Shown in pieces: positions 11,652-22,922 of a DNA stretch of 64,000 nucleotides. The number at the start of each line of letters is the position of its first letter. Positions within the stretch are counted from its first letter, which is position 1. Source of the stretch: Xylona heveae TC161 (Eukaryota > Ascomycota > Xylonomycetes > Xylonales > Xylonaceae); assembly GCF_001619985.1 (NCBI RefSeq), contig NW_017264195.1, forward strand, positions 1,674,001 to 1,738,000, read 5' to 3'. Below the pieces are notes generated by a model. The model was not told where the DNA came from. It was given only the letters and a program-made list of their open reading frames with translations, and did no database searches. Position numbers and translations under genes: made by a program.

Positions 11652-12477
11652 ATGAGCCCAGCATGCAAGCAGCTTGCTCGGATTTCTCACAATGTCATTT
11701 CCTCGAAACTTCATTTCCACCCAAGATCGTTAAGCAGTCAGGGAGCTATATGCAGGCTTGGCGCACCGCCGCAGCGACATAGCGACAATGCAATTTCTAA
11801 GCCAATGCAACAAAGGAGGCCATACCACGACACAACGTCATTAGCTCGCACTTCTCCCAAGCCTCGAAGTACTTACCGCGGGCCTCAATCGCAGGAGGAT
11901 ACTCAAACGGACTTTGCAAGACTTGATGTTCTAGCGGGTACGAACGCCCCCGCTACAGCTATCGATGCTTGTCTCGACGATGGGTTCCACCTTAGCAGTG
12001 GATTGAAGATCACCGGCGGAAGTGGCTGTATGTTGGTCGCAGGAGAGGCGTTTGTTTGGAGACCATGGGAAGCGAACGATGGCACCGATGGTGAGAGAAG
12101 AGGTAGTCTCATAAATCGTAAAGGGCAATGGCATGCTTCTAAAAGCGCGTGGGGGATTTTAGATTTGATTTGGCCGAAGCCAGGTATGTTGCGAACACGT
12201 AGCACAACCATAGCAATTTCTACCTTCTCCTCCTCAGAAATTTTCACGAAGACTGATGCCCCACAAACATTTGATAGATCTCCTAATTTTGGGTTTGGGT
12301 GCTACGATGCGACCAATAACTCCCGAGACGAAAAGCTTTATTCAGTCGCTCGGCATTAGGGTTGAAATCCAAGATACTCGGAATGCTGCTGCTCAATTTA
12401 ATTTGCTCGCAACAGAACGAGGAGTTGGCAATGTTGCAGCAGCGCTCATCCCTCTAGGTTGGAAGGAGCCATGCTGA
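11652..12477 (+). CDS. NDUFAF3: NDUFAF3-type mitochondrial complex I assembly factor (Mth938 domain)
   Basis: Two exons, 11652-12183 and 12278-12477, encode 243 residues. The first about 85 residues are Arg/Ser/His-rich and nearly free of acidic residues, as in a mitochondrial presequence. The rest is the Mth938/DUF498 fold: DFARLDVLAGTNAPATAIDA, ITGGSGCMLVAGEAFVWRPW, then LDLIWPKP joined to DLLILGLGATMRPI and ending ERGVGNVAAALIPLGWKEP. The donor is GTATGT. The acceptor TTTGATAG at 12277 restores the frame exactly (Asp codon split after its first base), whereas the earlier CTCAG at 12237 gives the wrong phase. The family acts with NDUFAF4 in early assembly of respiratory complex I at the inner membrane. 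The start is the first ATG of the frame that yields a presequence. Confidence 0.88.
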
Positions 12478-13054
12478 TATCTCCGTATCTTGTATTTTTG
12501 CTTTGATGCCTAAATTCGTCCAGCAGCCCAAGTCTCGAACTACATGAGCATTAAAGATTTACAGTACGGTGCGTTTTCATGGTATGGGGAGGACCGTACG
12601 TAGATGAGAATGCGCAAATATCACGGCTTAACTGAACGTACCTTACATTTCAAAAGAAAAGATGTCTATACTGCTCATTATATATATACTTTGTGCAACA
12701 GACGAAAAGCTCAGACGGGCAAGTATCTGTAGTGAGTCTCGATATGATTGGAGACCGCGAAGACGATCACCTTGGTGGTTTATCATGGGGCCGTATTATG
12801 TACCTGTGCAGCTTATCTTGACGTAGTGTGACAAGACTCGACCTGACTTGCATCCATTCCCGAAGCGAACTGGGGGAGCTCCGACGTCTCCACCTAGCTC
12901 AGTCTTTCAGGCCTTCCACTGGCCGCGATTGCTGTCACTGAAGCACTGTATGCAGTCCTTTCGTATGATCTCATCTCATAGGTTCTGAGGCCTTCAATCA
13001 TACTACTTTCTTGATATTCAGAATAGACGGCTCCAGAGTCGCCCGAATAGCGCT
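12478..13054. other. Intergenic, promoter of the alkaline phosphatase gene
   Basis: No gene is seen. A TATATATATA string near 12681 and a pyrimidine-rich region before 13055 are plausible promoter elements. Phosphate-response sites (CACGTG-like) were not evident. Confidence 0.45.
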
Positions 13055-15035
13055 ATGGCGCCTTCCGAGCAGCCTCTTCTAGCTGCAGACCGGCCTTCAA
13101 GCCAGCACTCTGACGACCGTGACATTGCTGAAGAGGACGCTCTCCTCACCGGAGAACGTACCGAACGCAGAAATGGACCCAAGTCACGATGGGCTGTCTG
13201 GAGAGAGGTTGGTCTTTTTGCCTGGGCTCTTCTAGCGACGGCGGTGGTGATCATCTTAGCTGTCGTGTACCAACATGAGCAAGCCTCACACCATCGACCG
13301 AGCGCTGGTCCGAAACCTAGTGGGAAGAGGAACATGATATTCATGGTCTCTGACGGCATGGGTCCAACAAGTCTCTCTATGACCAGATCATTTCGACAAT
13401 ACGAATCGGGTTTGCCCATCGACGACATTCTCATGCTCGACCAACACCTCATTGGCAGCTCCCGGACAAGATCAAGTTCAAGTCTTGTCACCGATTCTGC
13501 TGCCGGAGCCACGGCATTCTCTTGCGGCCTGAAGAGCTATAACGGCGCTATCTCAATATTACCTGACCATTCACCATGTGGTACTGTGCTAGAGGCCGCA
13601 AAGAGAGCAGGCTATATGACTGGGTTGGTGGTCACTACGAGGCTGACAGATGCGACACCGGCATGCTTCGCCGCTCACGTCAACATGCGTGGCGAAGAAG
13701 ACCGTATTGCTGAACAAGAAGTCGGGTACTATCCTTTGGGAAGAATGGTCGATTTGATGCTCGGTGGTGGACGGTGTCATTTCTTGCCAAACACCACCGA
13801 CGGTTCGTGCAGGAAAGATGGCAAGGATGTCGTCGAGATGGCTAAGGAAAACGGCTTCAACTATGTTTCCGATCGCACAGGCTTTGATGGCTTGAACCTT
13901 GGCAGCTCAGTGAAGCTTCCTCTGCTTGGACTCTTCGCTGATACTGACATCCCTTACGAAATCGATCGCCGTACTCAGGATGATATCTACCCGTCCCTTG
14001 ATGAGATGGCACGCACAGCTCTGAAGGCGCTGAGTGATGCCACGAGAGATAGCGAGAAAGGATTTTTCCTCATGATTGAGGGAAGCCGAATCGACCATGC
14101 TGGCCATGGCAACGATCCAGCTGCCCAGGTCCACGAAGTGCTTGCTTATGACAAAGCGTTCACCAGTGTCTTGGAGTTCCTGGAAGATGGTGTCGAGGGC
14201 GTTGTTGTTAGCACTAGCGACCATGAGACTGGCGGACTCGCTACCGCAAGACGTAAGTTGCAAACCGCTCCATGCTCCATGCTTGCCTCAATCATTCGAA
14301 ACTAATTATGGAGTAGAGTTACACGAGACGTACCCTGAATACCTATGGTATCCTGGTGTGCTTGCAAATGCCTCCCATTCGTCAGAGTATCTTGCAAAGG
14401 ACCTTCGCAGCTACGTAGCGTCAAAGGACGTGATTGCTCGTGGTGACCTTAAATCTCACATTCTCGGCCTGCTCAAGGATGGGTTCGGCGTTCACGATGC
14501 CAGCGACAGTGAGGTCGAGTCATTGATTGCGCATCCGACGAGTTCAGATTATATTTTTGCCGACATCATCAGCCGAAGAGCCCAAATTGGCTGGACCACT
14601 CATGGCCATTCTGGTAGGCGCTTTCCTATTCCCTCTTGCCCCTTTCAGACTCCTTGCCTCCGACACTGCCCGCCCATTTATATATTCCATACACTGTCTT
14701 TTTTTTAAGGATCTTGAACGAGGCCTAACATGACTATTCCCTCAGCTGTCGATGTGAATATCTATGCTTCGAGCCACGAACACGCGCGGCCTTTGGTCGG
14801 CAACCACGAGAACACTGAAGTTGGAGAATTCATCCGTGACTATCTCGGCCTTGATCTGGAGCCTATCACCAAGGAACTGCAGGACAAGGGCGTCTTGTAC
14901 AATACCTTGGACACGGCTGGTGAAAATGTGAGCTGGACAGGCAAGCTGCCTGCTGAAGGAGTATTGCTTGACGAGTGTGACCATTATCATGGAGATTTCA
15001 AGCGTGATCTTAGCGCACATGAGCATAAACATTAG
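13055..15035 (+). CDS. PHO8: Vacuolar alkaline phosphatase, type II membrane protein
   Basis: Three exons (13055-14252, 14317-14613, 14746-15035) encode 594 residues. A short cytosolic tail is followed by a transmembrane signal-anchor at about residues 52-72 (LFAWALLATAVVIILAVVY), then the alkaline phosphatase domain. Metal and catalytic motifs are complete: MVSDGMG (98-103), the phosphorylated serine in VTDSAAGATAF (Ser148), MIEGSRIDHAGHGND, STSDHETGG, and GWTTHGHSAVDVNIYA across the second splice junction. Introns are GTAAGT..GTAG and GTAGGC..CTCAG, and both joins restore conserved sequence. In yeast the homologue Pho8 is delivered by the AP-3 route to the vacuole, matured there, and dephosphorylates many substrates. 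The C-terminus ends in a short His-rich tail. Length and architecture fit the fungal PHO8 family. Confidence 0.95.
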
Positions 15036-15662
15036 CAGCTTCGCCTTCATATTTTCTCCCATTGTATCGCATACCAGTCCAGCTATCTTCCCATTGGTTT
15101 CGCTTCAGCGTTCTTCATTCATTTTCCGCCCACCAATCATCTTCTAGCTTCTCCTTTTTATCGTTGGCGTAGCGTGTTTGGTTTGTTTCCCTTGTCATTC
15201 TCGATAACTACAATATTTTTCCTTCTGTCGTGCGGCGAATGGCTTACTTTGTTGCTAAGGTCTCGCGTTATCGCCACCCAAAGTAAAAAATTTCATACAC
15301 GACATAATCGAGCATAATGTCGAACACCCCTTTATTTGATAATTTCGACCTAATATTCGCTATGATAATTGGATTTTAGCATTCCAGTTTCTAGATTATG
15401 AGAGGCTCGTCCAATCCTGGGTTTGAGGCGATGACATATAAAAAGCCTCAAGTAAATCCCTTTTCCCCTGCCGGGTACGCATAAATCGATATTGCGTGAC
15501 ATAATCAATGGATATAAGGGTGCTTTGGGGGTGATTTTGAAATGAATGAGGCCATTAGCAGAAACAGGGTATCTCGATCCAGTAAGAGACGAAAACATTG
15601 CCAATGTTCCGCTTACGTTCTAGTGATGTCCAGAAGAGCAATGCAGACAAGTCGACTTATGT
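15036..15662. other. Intergenic between the convergent PHO8 and NEJ1 genes
   Basis: The region holds two 3' UTRs. It is T-rich on the PHO8 side and A/T-mixed on the other. No gene, RNA or repeat is supported. Confidence 0.55.
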
Positions 15663-17601
15663 TTAGAATTTGCGCTTCTTTTTCGCTGGAGCTTTTGCTC
15701 TCTCCTCCATCTGTTTTCTCAGCTCTTCGCGCCGCCGATTTGCTCGTTCTTCCGGCGCTTCTTCAGGAGGAGCTTCTGGTGGACTATGACTACGACTACG
15801 TTTGTTTTTCGCGTTCCCGACCCTCGGCTCTTTGCCACCTGTAAATTGTTGTGTCTTTGCCGTTGAAGAAGGAGGTAGTGGGCTCGAGGTAGGTGAGCCG
15901 AGCTCTTCAGTATGCTTGGACGATCGAGCATCAGATATTGCGGCTGGTCTACTTCTGCCCCCAATGACACCCAGCCTGGAACGACTTGGTTTGCTCGGTG
16001 GTGCAACGGCTTGATCCGAATTTGCGCTGGGAGACTTAGCTTCAGGCGAGGCGGCCTTTCGAGGACCTCCTATTGTGCCTAAACGCTGCCGAGGTGGGCT
16101 TGCTTTCGGCCTTTCAGACGGCATATCCGGAGAGCCTCTAGCAGATGAGGGCGTCCACTCGCCCTTGCTTTGCTCAGCCGGAGAGTGAGGGGATGACAGT
16201 GGCGATGCTGGCCGTGGAGAGTGAAGACCTTCAGCTTCGCCTTCGGTCTCTCCTTCAGTTTCGCTACCTTGATCTGTCTGCAACTCATCATCCATGTTTC
16301 TGGATTTGGATGGTGATGGACTTCTATGTTTGGAGCTTTCCATATGCTTCTTATCATCAGACTTCTGACCAATCGTACCAGATTTCTTAGTTCTGGGATG
16401 CTGAGGACTCTCTTCATCCTCCCACCCCGACGATCTTTCTCTTGTAACTCGGGTACGCTGGAGTCTCGCTCTCTGAAAGGGAGCTGATGGGCCACCAAGA
16501 TCATCGTCATCCTCAGTGGTCTCATCATCAAGGTCAGATTGTTTGAGCACTGAATTTTGCGCGGAGCCAGGAGATGACGGTGCAGGAGAAGCGCGAGCCT
16601 TCGCTGGACGTTCTCGTAATCGCGGTGGCGTTTCTTGCCTCTGCATTAAAACATTAGTCTCAAAGAAATCAGCTAATATAATCAGGCATCGAACAGACTT
16701 GAAATTCAGCATCACTGTCGTTTGACTGCTCCGGAGATTGTGCGCTCTTTGTCTTCGATTTCGGTGAATCGAATTTTGTCCCTCGCTCTGAAAGTTTGTA
16801 GTCTTTGTTTGATAAATGACGCCACCAGCCATCAGAGTAAGTCACCTTGGGTATATGATGCACTGTTCGGAGTTCTAGTCCATCTGTAGAGAAGGTCTTT
16901 TCAAGAAGATCTTTCTCCGTATTCTCAGCTTCATTTTCTTCGGCCAAGTCTTTTTTCCATGTGGCTTCCTCGAACTCCCCCATTCCACGGACATATTTGG
17001 CCAGCTCTGCTCGAGAAGCACCGCGTTTGCCAGCTTTTAGGCCTATTGCCGCGGGGAATACCCTATTGATCTCTACCCCAGCGACGTCAAGTTTATCGAC
17101 AAGGCGTTCTATGACATGATCCTTTTCTTTCAGGAGACCAATTAAAAAGTCAAGCTCACGACTTTGGGCAGAGACTGTGGCAAGCAGAGGCAATATAAGA
17201 GCTTCTTTAATAGAGGCCTCGTTTGCTGATACCAAGTTAAACTCCCATTCTAGAGGCCGCAAGGGTTCAGGAAGTGGTATTTTTGCTTTCGCAATAAGCT
17301 CGCCTTCAGCAGAAGCAGGCAGCAAGCGCAATGTAGTCCCATTGTCTGCACCAGTCAAAGGTATTTGAAGCTTTTCAAGCAGGATCCTTAGCTGGCTGGG
17401 GTCCTCGCTAGGGTCAATACTTGTGTCATTATTGAGAGCCCGCCTGATAATTTGTCGTCGACCTAATGATTCAGACCATACATTGCGAAGATCAGAAACA
17501 AGTATTGTGTAGGAGTCTGGTTCAAAATTACACTTTAGAAGTAAAGGTGGAAGAGGGATCGAAGCTGAGAGATTTTGTAAAATAGTCCACCGTGAAGACA
17601 T
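15663..17601 (-). CDS. NEJ1: XLF/Cernunnos-like non-homologous end-joining factor
   Basis: Two exons, 17601-16699 and 16640-15663, encode 626 residues. The N-terminal head domain carries LPPLLLKCNFEPDSYTILVS and DLRNVWSESLGRR, typical of XLF/Nej1. A helical stalk follows (about 160-220, SRELDFLIGLLKEKDHVIER). The remaining 400 residues are Ser/Pro/acidic-rich and disordered, with a TDQGSETEGETEGEAEG patch and a repeated LGxIGG motif. The protein ends PAKKKRKF, a basic cluster closed by an aromatic residue, as in the Ku-binding tail of vertebrate XLF. XLF stimulates ligation of broken DNA ends by the XRCC4/Lif1-ligase IV complex in the nucleus. The intron (58 bases) has an unusual GTCTGT donor but a perfect GACTAAT branch site, and skipping it would stop the frame. 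The fungal tail is far longer than yeast Nej1. Confidence 0.88.
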
Positions 17602-17876
17602 CGCCTCTGAACCTTTTTAAGTTCACTCCAAGTCAGCTTGGAGGTTTGTTTGTGTCGACTCTGTAGAGCTTCATCAGGAGCATTTTGGTAAGGCAGCCGC
17701 TACGATCCAAAGATGCACAAATGACGCGCATCGCCGGGTAACCTCCCGTCTTCAGGGTCCCCTGCCAGCAAGATCTCACCAGTTCGATCCGCAAGGCGAG
17801 CGGGAGTCTGAGTTGGTAGAAAGTTCGGAGTATCCCTCTATTTCTGAACAGAAGGCTTTAACCTGGCTGCCAAAAG
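17602..17876. promoter_or_regulatory. Compact divergent promoter of NEJ1 and cactin
   Basis: Only 275 bp separate the two start codons, so promoters and 5' UTRs must overlap or abut. The sequence is mixed in composition with no obvious TATA box. Confidence 0.6.
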
Positions 17877-19731
17877 ATGGATGGATCCGGCGCGATGAAG
17901 TCCGGACGCCCCGGTCAGCGAAGCACAGTCCCTGCTAAACGGTCTGCTGACGCCCAGGAGGAAGCGTGGGTGGCGGATGAGGATCGATTTGTGTTGCGTC
18001 AAGCCAAGAAAAAGGCAGAAATCCGTGTAAAAGAAGGCCGACCGAAACCGATTGATTGGTTAGCTGTGTTGTTACGGGTTGTTGAACCTGATCCCGTCGA
18101 CGACGACGGTGACGACTCGGACCTGCCCGTGGTCAATCCCGACGGAATATTTGATAGTTTAGACGTTCAGCAACTCGAAGAGTTGGAGAAGGACATCAAC
18201 GCATTCGCTTCACTGGAGCAACTCAGAGCCAATAGGGAATACTGGAATGTGGGTTCATCTTCTAAGTTTCCATTTCTTCCTTGCTGATCCTTACGTAGAG
18301 TATGAAAATTATCTGTGGCGACCGCAGACAAAAGTTGAGCGGTAGAGGTCCAGAAGGGCGCGCTATAAGCTCAGTCTCTTCTGATATCGATCGTACCTTC
18401 TCGAACAAGACATATGACGAACTGCAGACCCTCGAACGGCAAGTTAACTGGAAGATTCAGTCAAACGAACCGATTGACTATGATTATTGGGAGCAGTTAT
18501 TGCGAACCCTACGAGTCTGGAAAGCAAAGGCAAAGCTCAGGAATGTATATCAGTCTGTGATTGAGGATAGGCGACAAAAGCTTCGGCACCAACAGGCGGA
18601 AGAGGCAAAAGCTATCGCAAGTAAACTGCAGGGCATATTGGGTTCCACAGCAGCCGCCGGATCATCTACGAATCCTTCGACCGTTGAATATTCGGCACCT
18701 CTAGACCCGGAACCAATGCTCAAGCTTCGATTGGAGGACAAGGCGTTGGAGCTGATCGAAGAAAAGGAATTTTTGAAGAAAGTTGTGAGTTCTTTCCAAC
18801 ACTATTGGTTCGGCGGCTTGAAATTGACTTTATGGGATCGCCCAGAATGCAGAAAGGCGCAAGGTTTTGACTTTGGGCTTTGTTCCAATGAAACAACGCC
18901 AAACGGAAAAGTTAGCGCCTGCCACAGAAAGTAGAGTCGGAGATGATTCTGCGAAGTTGGCTCGGTTTGCAAACACTTCAAATGAAGACTTCTCCCAAGC
19001 AACAAGGGCCCTGTATGAACGCGAGGTTGCGCGTGGTGTCGGGGAAAACGAGGAGATTTTCACTGGCGAGGAAGACGTGGTTTCCACTCGGACGGGATGG
19101 ACCGACAAGCATCGTCCAAGAAAACCTCGTTATTTCAATCGAGTTCAGATGGGCTATGAGTGGAACAAGTACAATCAAACACACTATGACCATGACAACC
19201 CACCGCCAAAGATTGTTCAGGGATATAAATTTAATATTTTCTATCCTGACCTCATCGACAAAACTAAAGCGCCTACTTACCGCATTGAAAGAGAAAACGG
19301 CAGAAAGCGGGGTCAAACATTTGCTCCGGCCGGAGAAGAAGATACCTGTTTGATCCGGTTCATTGCGGGTCCGCCTTATGAAGACATTGCATTTCGAATT
19401 GTCGATAAAGAGTGGGATTATAGTGCTAAGAGAGAAAGAGGCTTCAAGAGCAGTTTTGACAAGGTATCTCTCCCAAGGAATTTTCTTTTTTCGGTTCACC
19501 CTTCTGGTGTACCCCGCACGTGGATCCCACGCAGTTTCATTGAAGAGCGGTCGGGTGACGCTTGCTCGGGAACGCCGCTTTGTTCAGTTCGCTAACGCAC
19601 GTCATGTTGTACCTCTAGGGAATCCTACAGCTACATTTCCAGTTCAAGAAGGTTGTACCAACCAACCCCAGAACCTGCCATGCAAACGGCGCGAGCTAAC
19701 CTGTCATTTCCAGATTTACTACCGCAAGTGA
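17877..19731 (+). CDS. cay1: Cactin-family spliceosome-associated protein
   Basis: Five exons (17877-18248, 18299-18784, 18846-19463, 19619-19651, 19714-19731) encode 508 residues. The middle Cactin domain spans exons 1-3 (DWLAVLLRVVEPDP, ANREYWN, then SNEPIDYDYWEQLLRTLRVW). The very conserved C-terminal domain reads GYEWNKYNQTHYDHDNPPPK, VQGYKFNIFYPDLIDKTKAP, CLIRFIAGPPYEDIAFRIVD and ends SSFDK, GILQLHFQFKK, IYYRK. Cactin is a nuclear protein associated with spliceosomes; the S. pombe homologue Cay1 is needed for splicing of a subset of introns and for telomere function. The final exon is only 18 bases; its upstream donor is GTTGTA (19652) or, adding one Val, GTACCA (19655). The start gives no upstream in-frame alternative. 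Neighbours suggest only shared promoter use with NEJ1. Confidence 0.93.
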
Positions 19732-21290
19732 GGCGTCGGGTCTAATCCGATTGTATTTTGTACTTTCCCGTTCGTTCCTTGCCCGAGCTATGTCGGAGAT
19801 GCATGATGGACCAAAAAGCGGTAAACGATGGGTCGATCGAACTCCGGAAATCAAGGGGTTACTGGCGCTGCATACACTTGACCCGCTCACAAAAGAGCCG
19901 TTCTGACGTTGCAGTGGATCCACATTCCTGGCCTGCACCCGTAGAATGGCGGTAAGGCCGGACCAGACTGCACGACCTAGACCCTTGTCGCGGCTGAGAC
20001 CGGGGACGCTACAAGGTTGATGGCATCAAATGAGCACTAGGAGATCATGGCTTTTTTTATATGCTGGTGTCAACGGTTGACATGCAAGGCATTCACTCAT
20101 GCTACCGGCGTTCAGCATGATGGAGGTTTGACAAGCTCCATTTCTGCAATTTTTCTCTCCTTTTCAACCGGGTCAGGCAGATGAATATAATAGACTGACC
20201 TGGATGGATTTCTTGTTGCCTAGTAGATCCGCGAGCAAGAAGATGAGGTTTGCTTTGCATTCTGTTTTTCTATTATTGCTTGGATCGGAGACTTGAATCT
20301 CATCGGCTTCATTGCAAAGGTGATTATCTTTTCGATATTCGGATATGACAATACTACGCTACAGGGCTCTTGTGGCTGCCGGGCATCTCCTCTCCTTTGC
20401 CTGGCATGGCGATATGCTTGCAGCTCAAACTTTCAGTTGCTATTGGTTCCACCGATGGGGCTCGCTATAGTTTATTTTATCCGTGTTATGTCGGAAGAAT
20501 CGCAGGACCCCTATACTGTCTGGAAGCTTCGCCAGACCGATTGAACTGTTCGAGGAGATACTGCTGGTTTGTAGGGAACTTTGAGATATACGTTCTGCAG
20601 CCTGGACGACAAGTAGCCCTGCGCTCTGGCAGAAGCTAATCGTCTACACCATCACTGCAGCAATCCGCGATTTGGGTACCCATCAGACTCCACGCCTCCT
20701 CGCCAGGGCCCCTGTCGCATTCCCCTGTAAACAAGCCGCCTATCTCCGTAGGATCTGTGCTACCGTTTTAAGATCGCGCTCCCTTCACTCGTAATGAACA
20801 TACTGTTGTTACAGTTACTGTTTCTGATAGAAGTGGTTGGAGCCTGTTGACCTGCCTCTGTCAGCCTCCTGGAGGCAAAAGATACGACGGATGAGGCAGG
20901 ATCGTCATGCACAACTTGCCACTTTGCATCCCAGTATCATAGTCGTACTCCGTCTAGCCCACCTCTTCCACGATCTGCCATGCTTTTCCAGGCGAGATTG
21001 TCGGACATGGCTTTCCTCTGTAACGAGGCTTGTCCGCGAGTATCCCTCAAATTCACCAACTGTTTGCTTTGGCTTTGTTGTGTCGCATGATGACTGGTAC
21101 GCTCTGTGTGGTGCCATTCTACTCACTCTCCATCCTCCTTGGCAGTGAGCTTCAATCCATGCATTACTGGGCTTACCTCCCCCAACTATATCTTCCCCAG
21201 ACCGCCTTAGCAATGGATTGACCTTGAACTTGGATCTCCCACCGCCTAGGCTGAACATTACCGACGATTCCTGATCATCAGTCTCTCGTG
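19732..21290. other. Long upstream region of the forkhead gene
   Basis: About 1.56 kb without a supported gene. It contains pyrimidine-rich tracts and many short open frames, some beginning with ATG, that have no coding character. A long leader or regulatory region is typical for developmental transcription factors, but no specific site can be named. Confidence 0.5.
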
Positions 21291-22922
21291 ATGAGCCTTC
21301 CAGGAGCCCCTTTTTATTTACATAAACGTTGTTCGTACAAAAATGACGACATTGCTCAAGACAACAACCATCGTTCTTCAATCTCCTCGGACTCCTCATC
21401 GGAGAGTCAGCCCCTCACAATCTCTCCAATCCTCCCTATTGTCAATGGGCCCCTATTTCATCAGCCCGGTGATCATGTCCAATCACAGTTCGCCGGAACC
21501 AACATGTCTTATCCGTCCATCTCGCTTGGTCTTCAATCGGCGTCGGGATACCTTTTTGGAGACGAGCTTTCCTCACATTCTTTCATCGACCCTAACAGCT
21601 ACTATGCCACAATACCAGCTCATGGCCAATACATGGGAACGCCTCCCTGGCCTCCCGGCTACGGTTGCGTCCCTCGTTCAGTTGAAGGAATCGATTCGAG
21701 CCACGATGGCACGTTGGATTCTGCCATTAGAAGACCGTTAGAACTTCTCACGGAACGGTATCCAGATTTTGCTTGTTCGCCAGAATTGCCTTATCAGCAA
21801 TCTCAAATGTTTTTCGAACCCAGGACGATCATGGAAGGCACCCATTTAGAACGTGGCCGAGCTGCATTTGAAAACCTCCAGATAGAGGAGCCGAAGGATG
21901 ATCAATATCTACTGGGCTCTCCAGAAGAGTTTCGGTCACGAAGTTGCCTTGATAAAAACGATAGTCTTCCTCAAATGGGTCTGACTCCGCTGGATCAAGG
22001 AGAGCGAAACCCATTGGATGGTGGAGAAGAGAATGAGAGTGACGGAGCAGCAACCTCCAACGATACACCCTATGCGCAACTCATTTTCAGAGCATTGATG
22101 GAGACACAAGGACACCGTATGGTGCTTACGGACATTTACGATTGGTTTGAGAAGAATACGGATAAAGCGAAGAGCACAACATGCAAGAGCAAAACCGGCT
22201 GGAAGAATAGTATAAGACATAACCTGTCCATGAACCCTGTAAGTCGTCGCCTGTTTTACATGGTTCTATCCTTTACCACTATCACGTTCTCTTAGGTTGC
22301 CATGTTGTCTACTGACGAGGCCCAGGCATTTCGAAAGGAGCCGCTAAAGGAACCATTTTCTGATGGCAAAAAGCGGTATATTTGGTGCCTTGATCAACAT
22401 GCCATTGATAAAGGCCAGGTTTCGCCCACAACAAGGTTTCGGAAGCATGTAGCAACTAAGAAAGCCACCCGATCAGGCCACCCTTCACCGCGACGGCAAC
22501 GCCCTGGGCATAAGGGAGGTAAATCTGCTTTGACAGCAGCAAAGCAGCGTCGGCCGGTCAATAAGAGAGAGAGGGCGCAAGAGAACCGAAAGAATGACCG
22601 AGCTGATGAGCACGCCTTTATCTATCCAGAATCAAATCTCAGCGCGCTTGTCTCCTCTTTCCATTCGCCTCAGCTCGTACAGGACCCACTACATGGCAAT
22701 ATTCGTGATTCAGATTTTAAGCTGCCATCACGCCGGCCGGTTCATCACAGGAAGCCCGAAACACCTCCGTACGGACTTGACGATATAGTTGGCTGCACTC
22801 CTACTCTGCCAGAGGAGCCTCTCTTCTACGACAGCCCAGACACAGCGACGAGATCTTGTTCGGCGGAATACGATCTCAGGGGGCTATCACCTGGTTCTTC
22901 TTTTCTACGATTGTTCGACTGA
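21291..22922 (+). CDS. Forkhead (winged-helix) transcription factor
   Basis: Two exons, 21291-22238 and most likely 22326-22922, encode 514 residues. The forkhead domain occupies about residues 262-350: PYAQLIFRALMETQGHRMVL, DIYDWFEKNTDKAK, GWKNSIRHNLSMNP, then AFRKEPLKEPFSDGKKRYIW and LDQHAIDKGQVSPTTRFRKH. The intron falls inside the domain, right after the recognition helix. Acceptor 22325 gives NLSMNPAFRKEP, matching the family; acceptor 22295 would insert ten residues in frame. The N-terminal 250 residues are Ser/Pro-rich and low in complexity, and the region after the domain is strongly basic (a likely nuclear localisation signal). Fungal forkhead proteins of the Sep1/Fkh/Mei4 type control cell-cycle or sexual-development genes; which subfamily this belongs to I cannot decide. 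The start is the ATG after an in-frame GTG. Confidence 0.85.

Noticed and set aside
12238-12277. Earlier acceptor (CTCAG at 12237) for the NDUFAF3 intron
   Set aside because: It leaves the wrong phase after the GTATGT donor; the TTTGATAG acceptor at 12277 restores conserved sequence.
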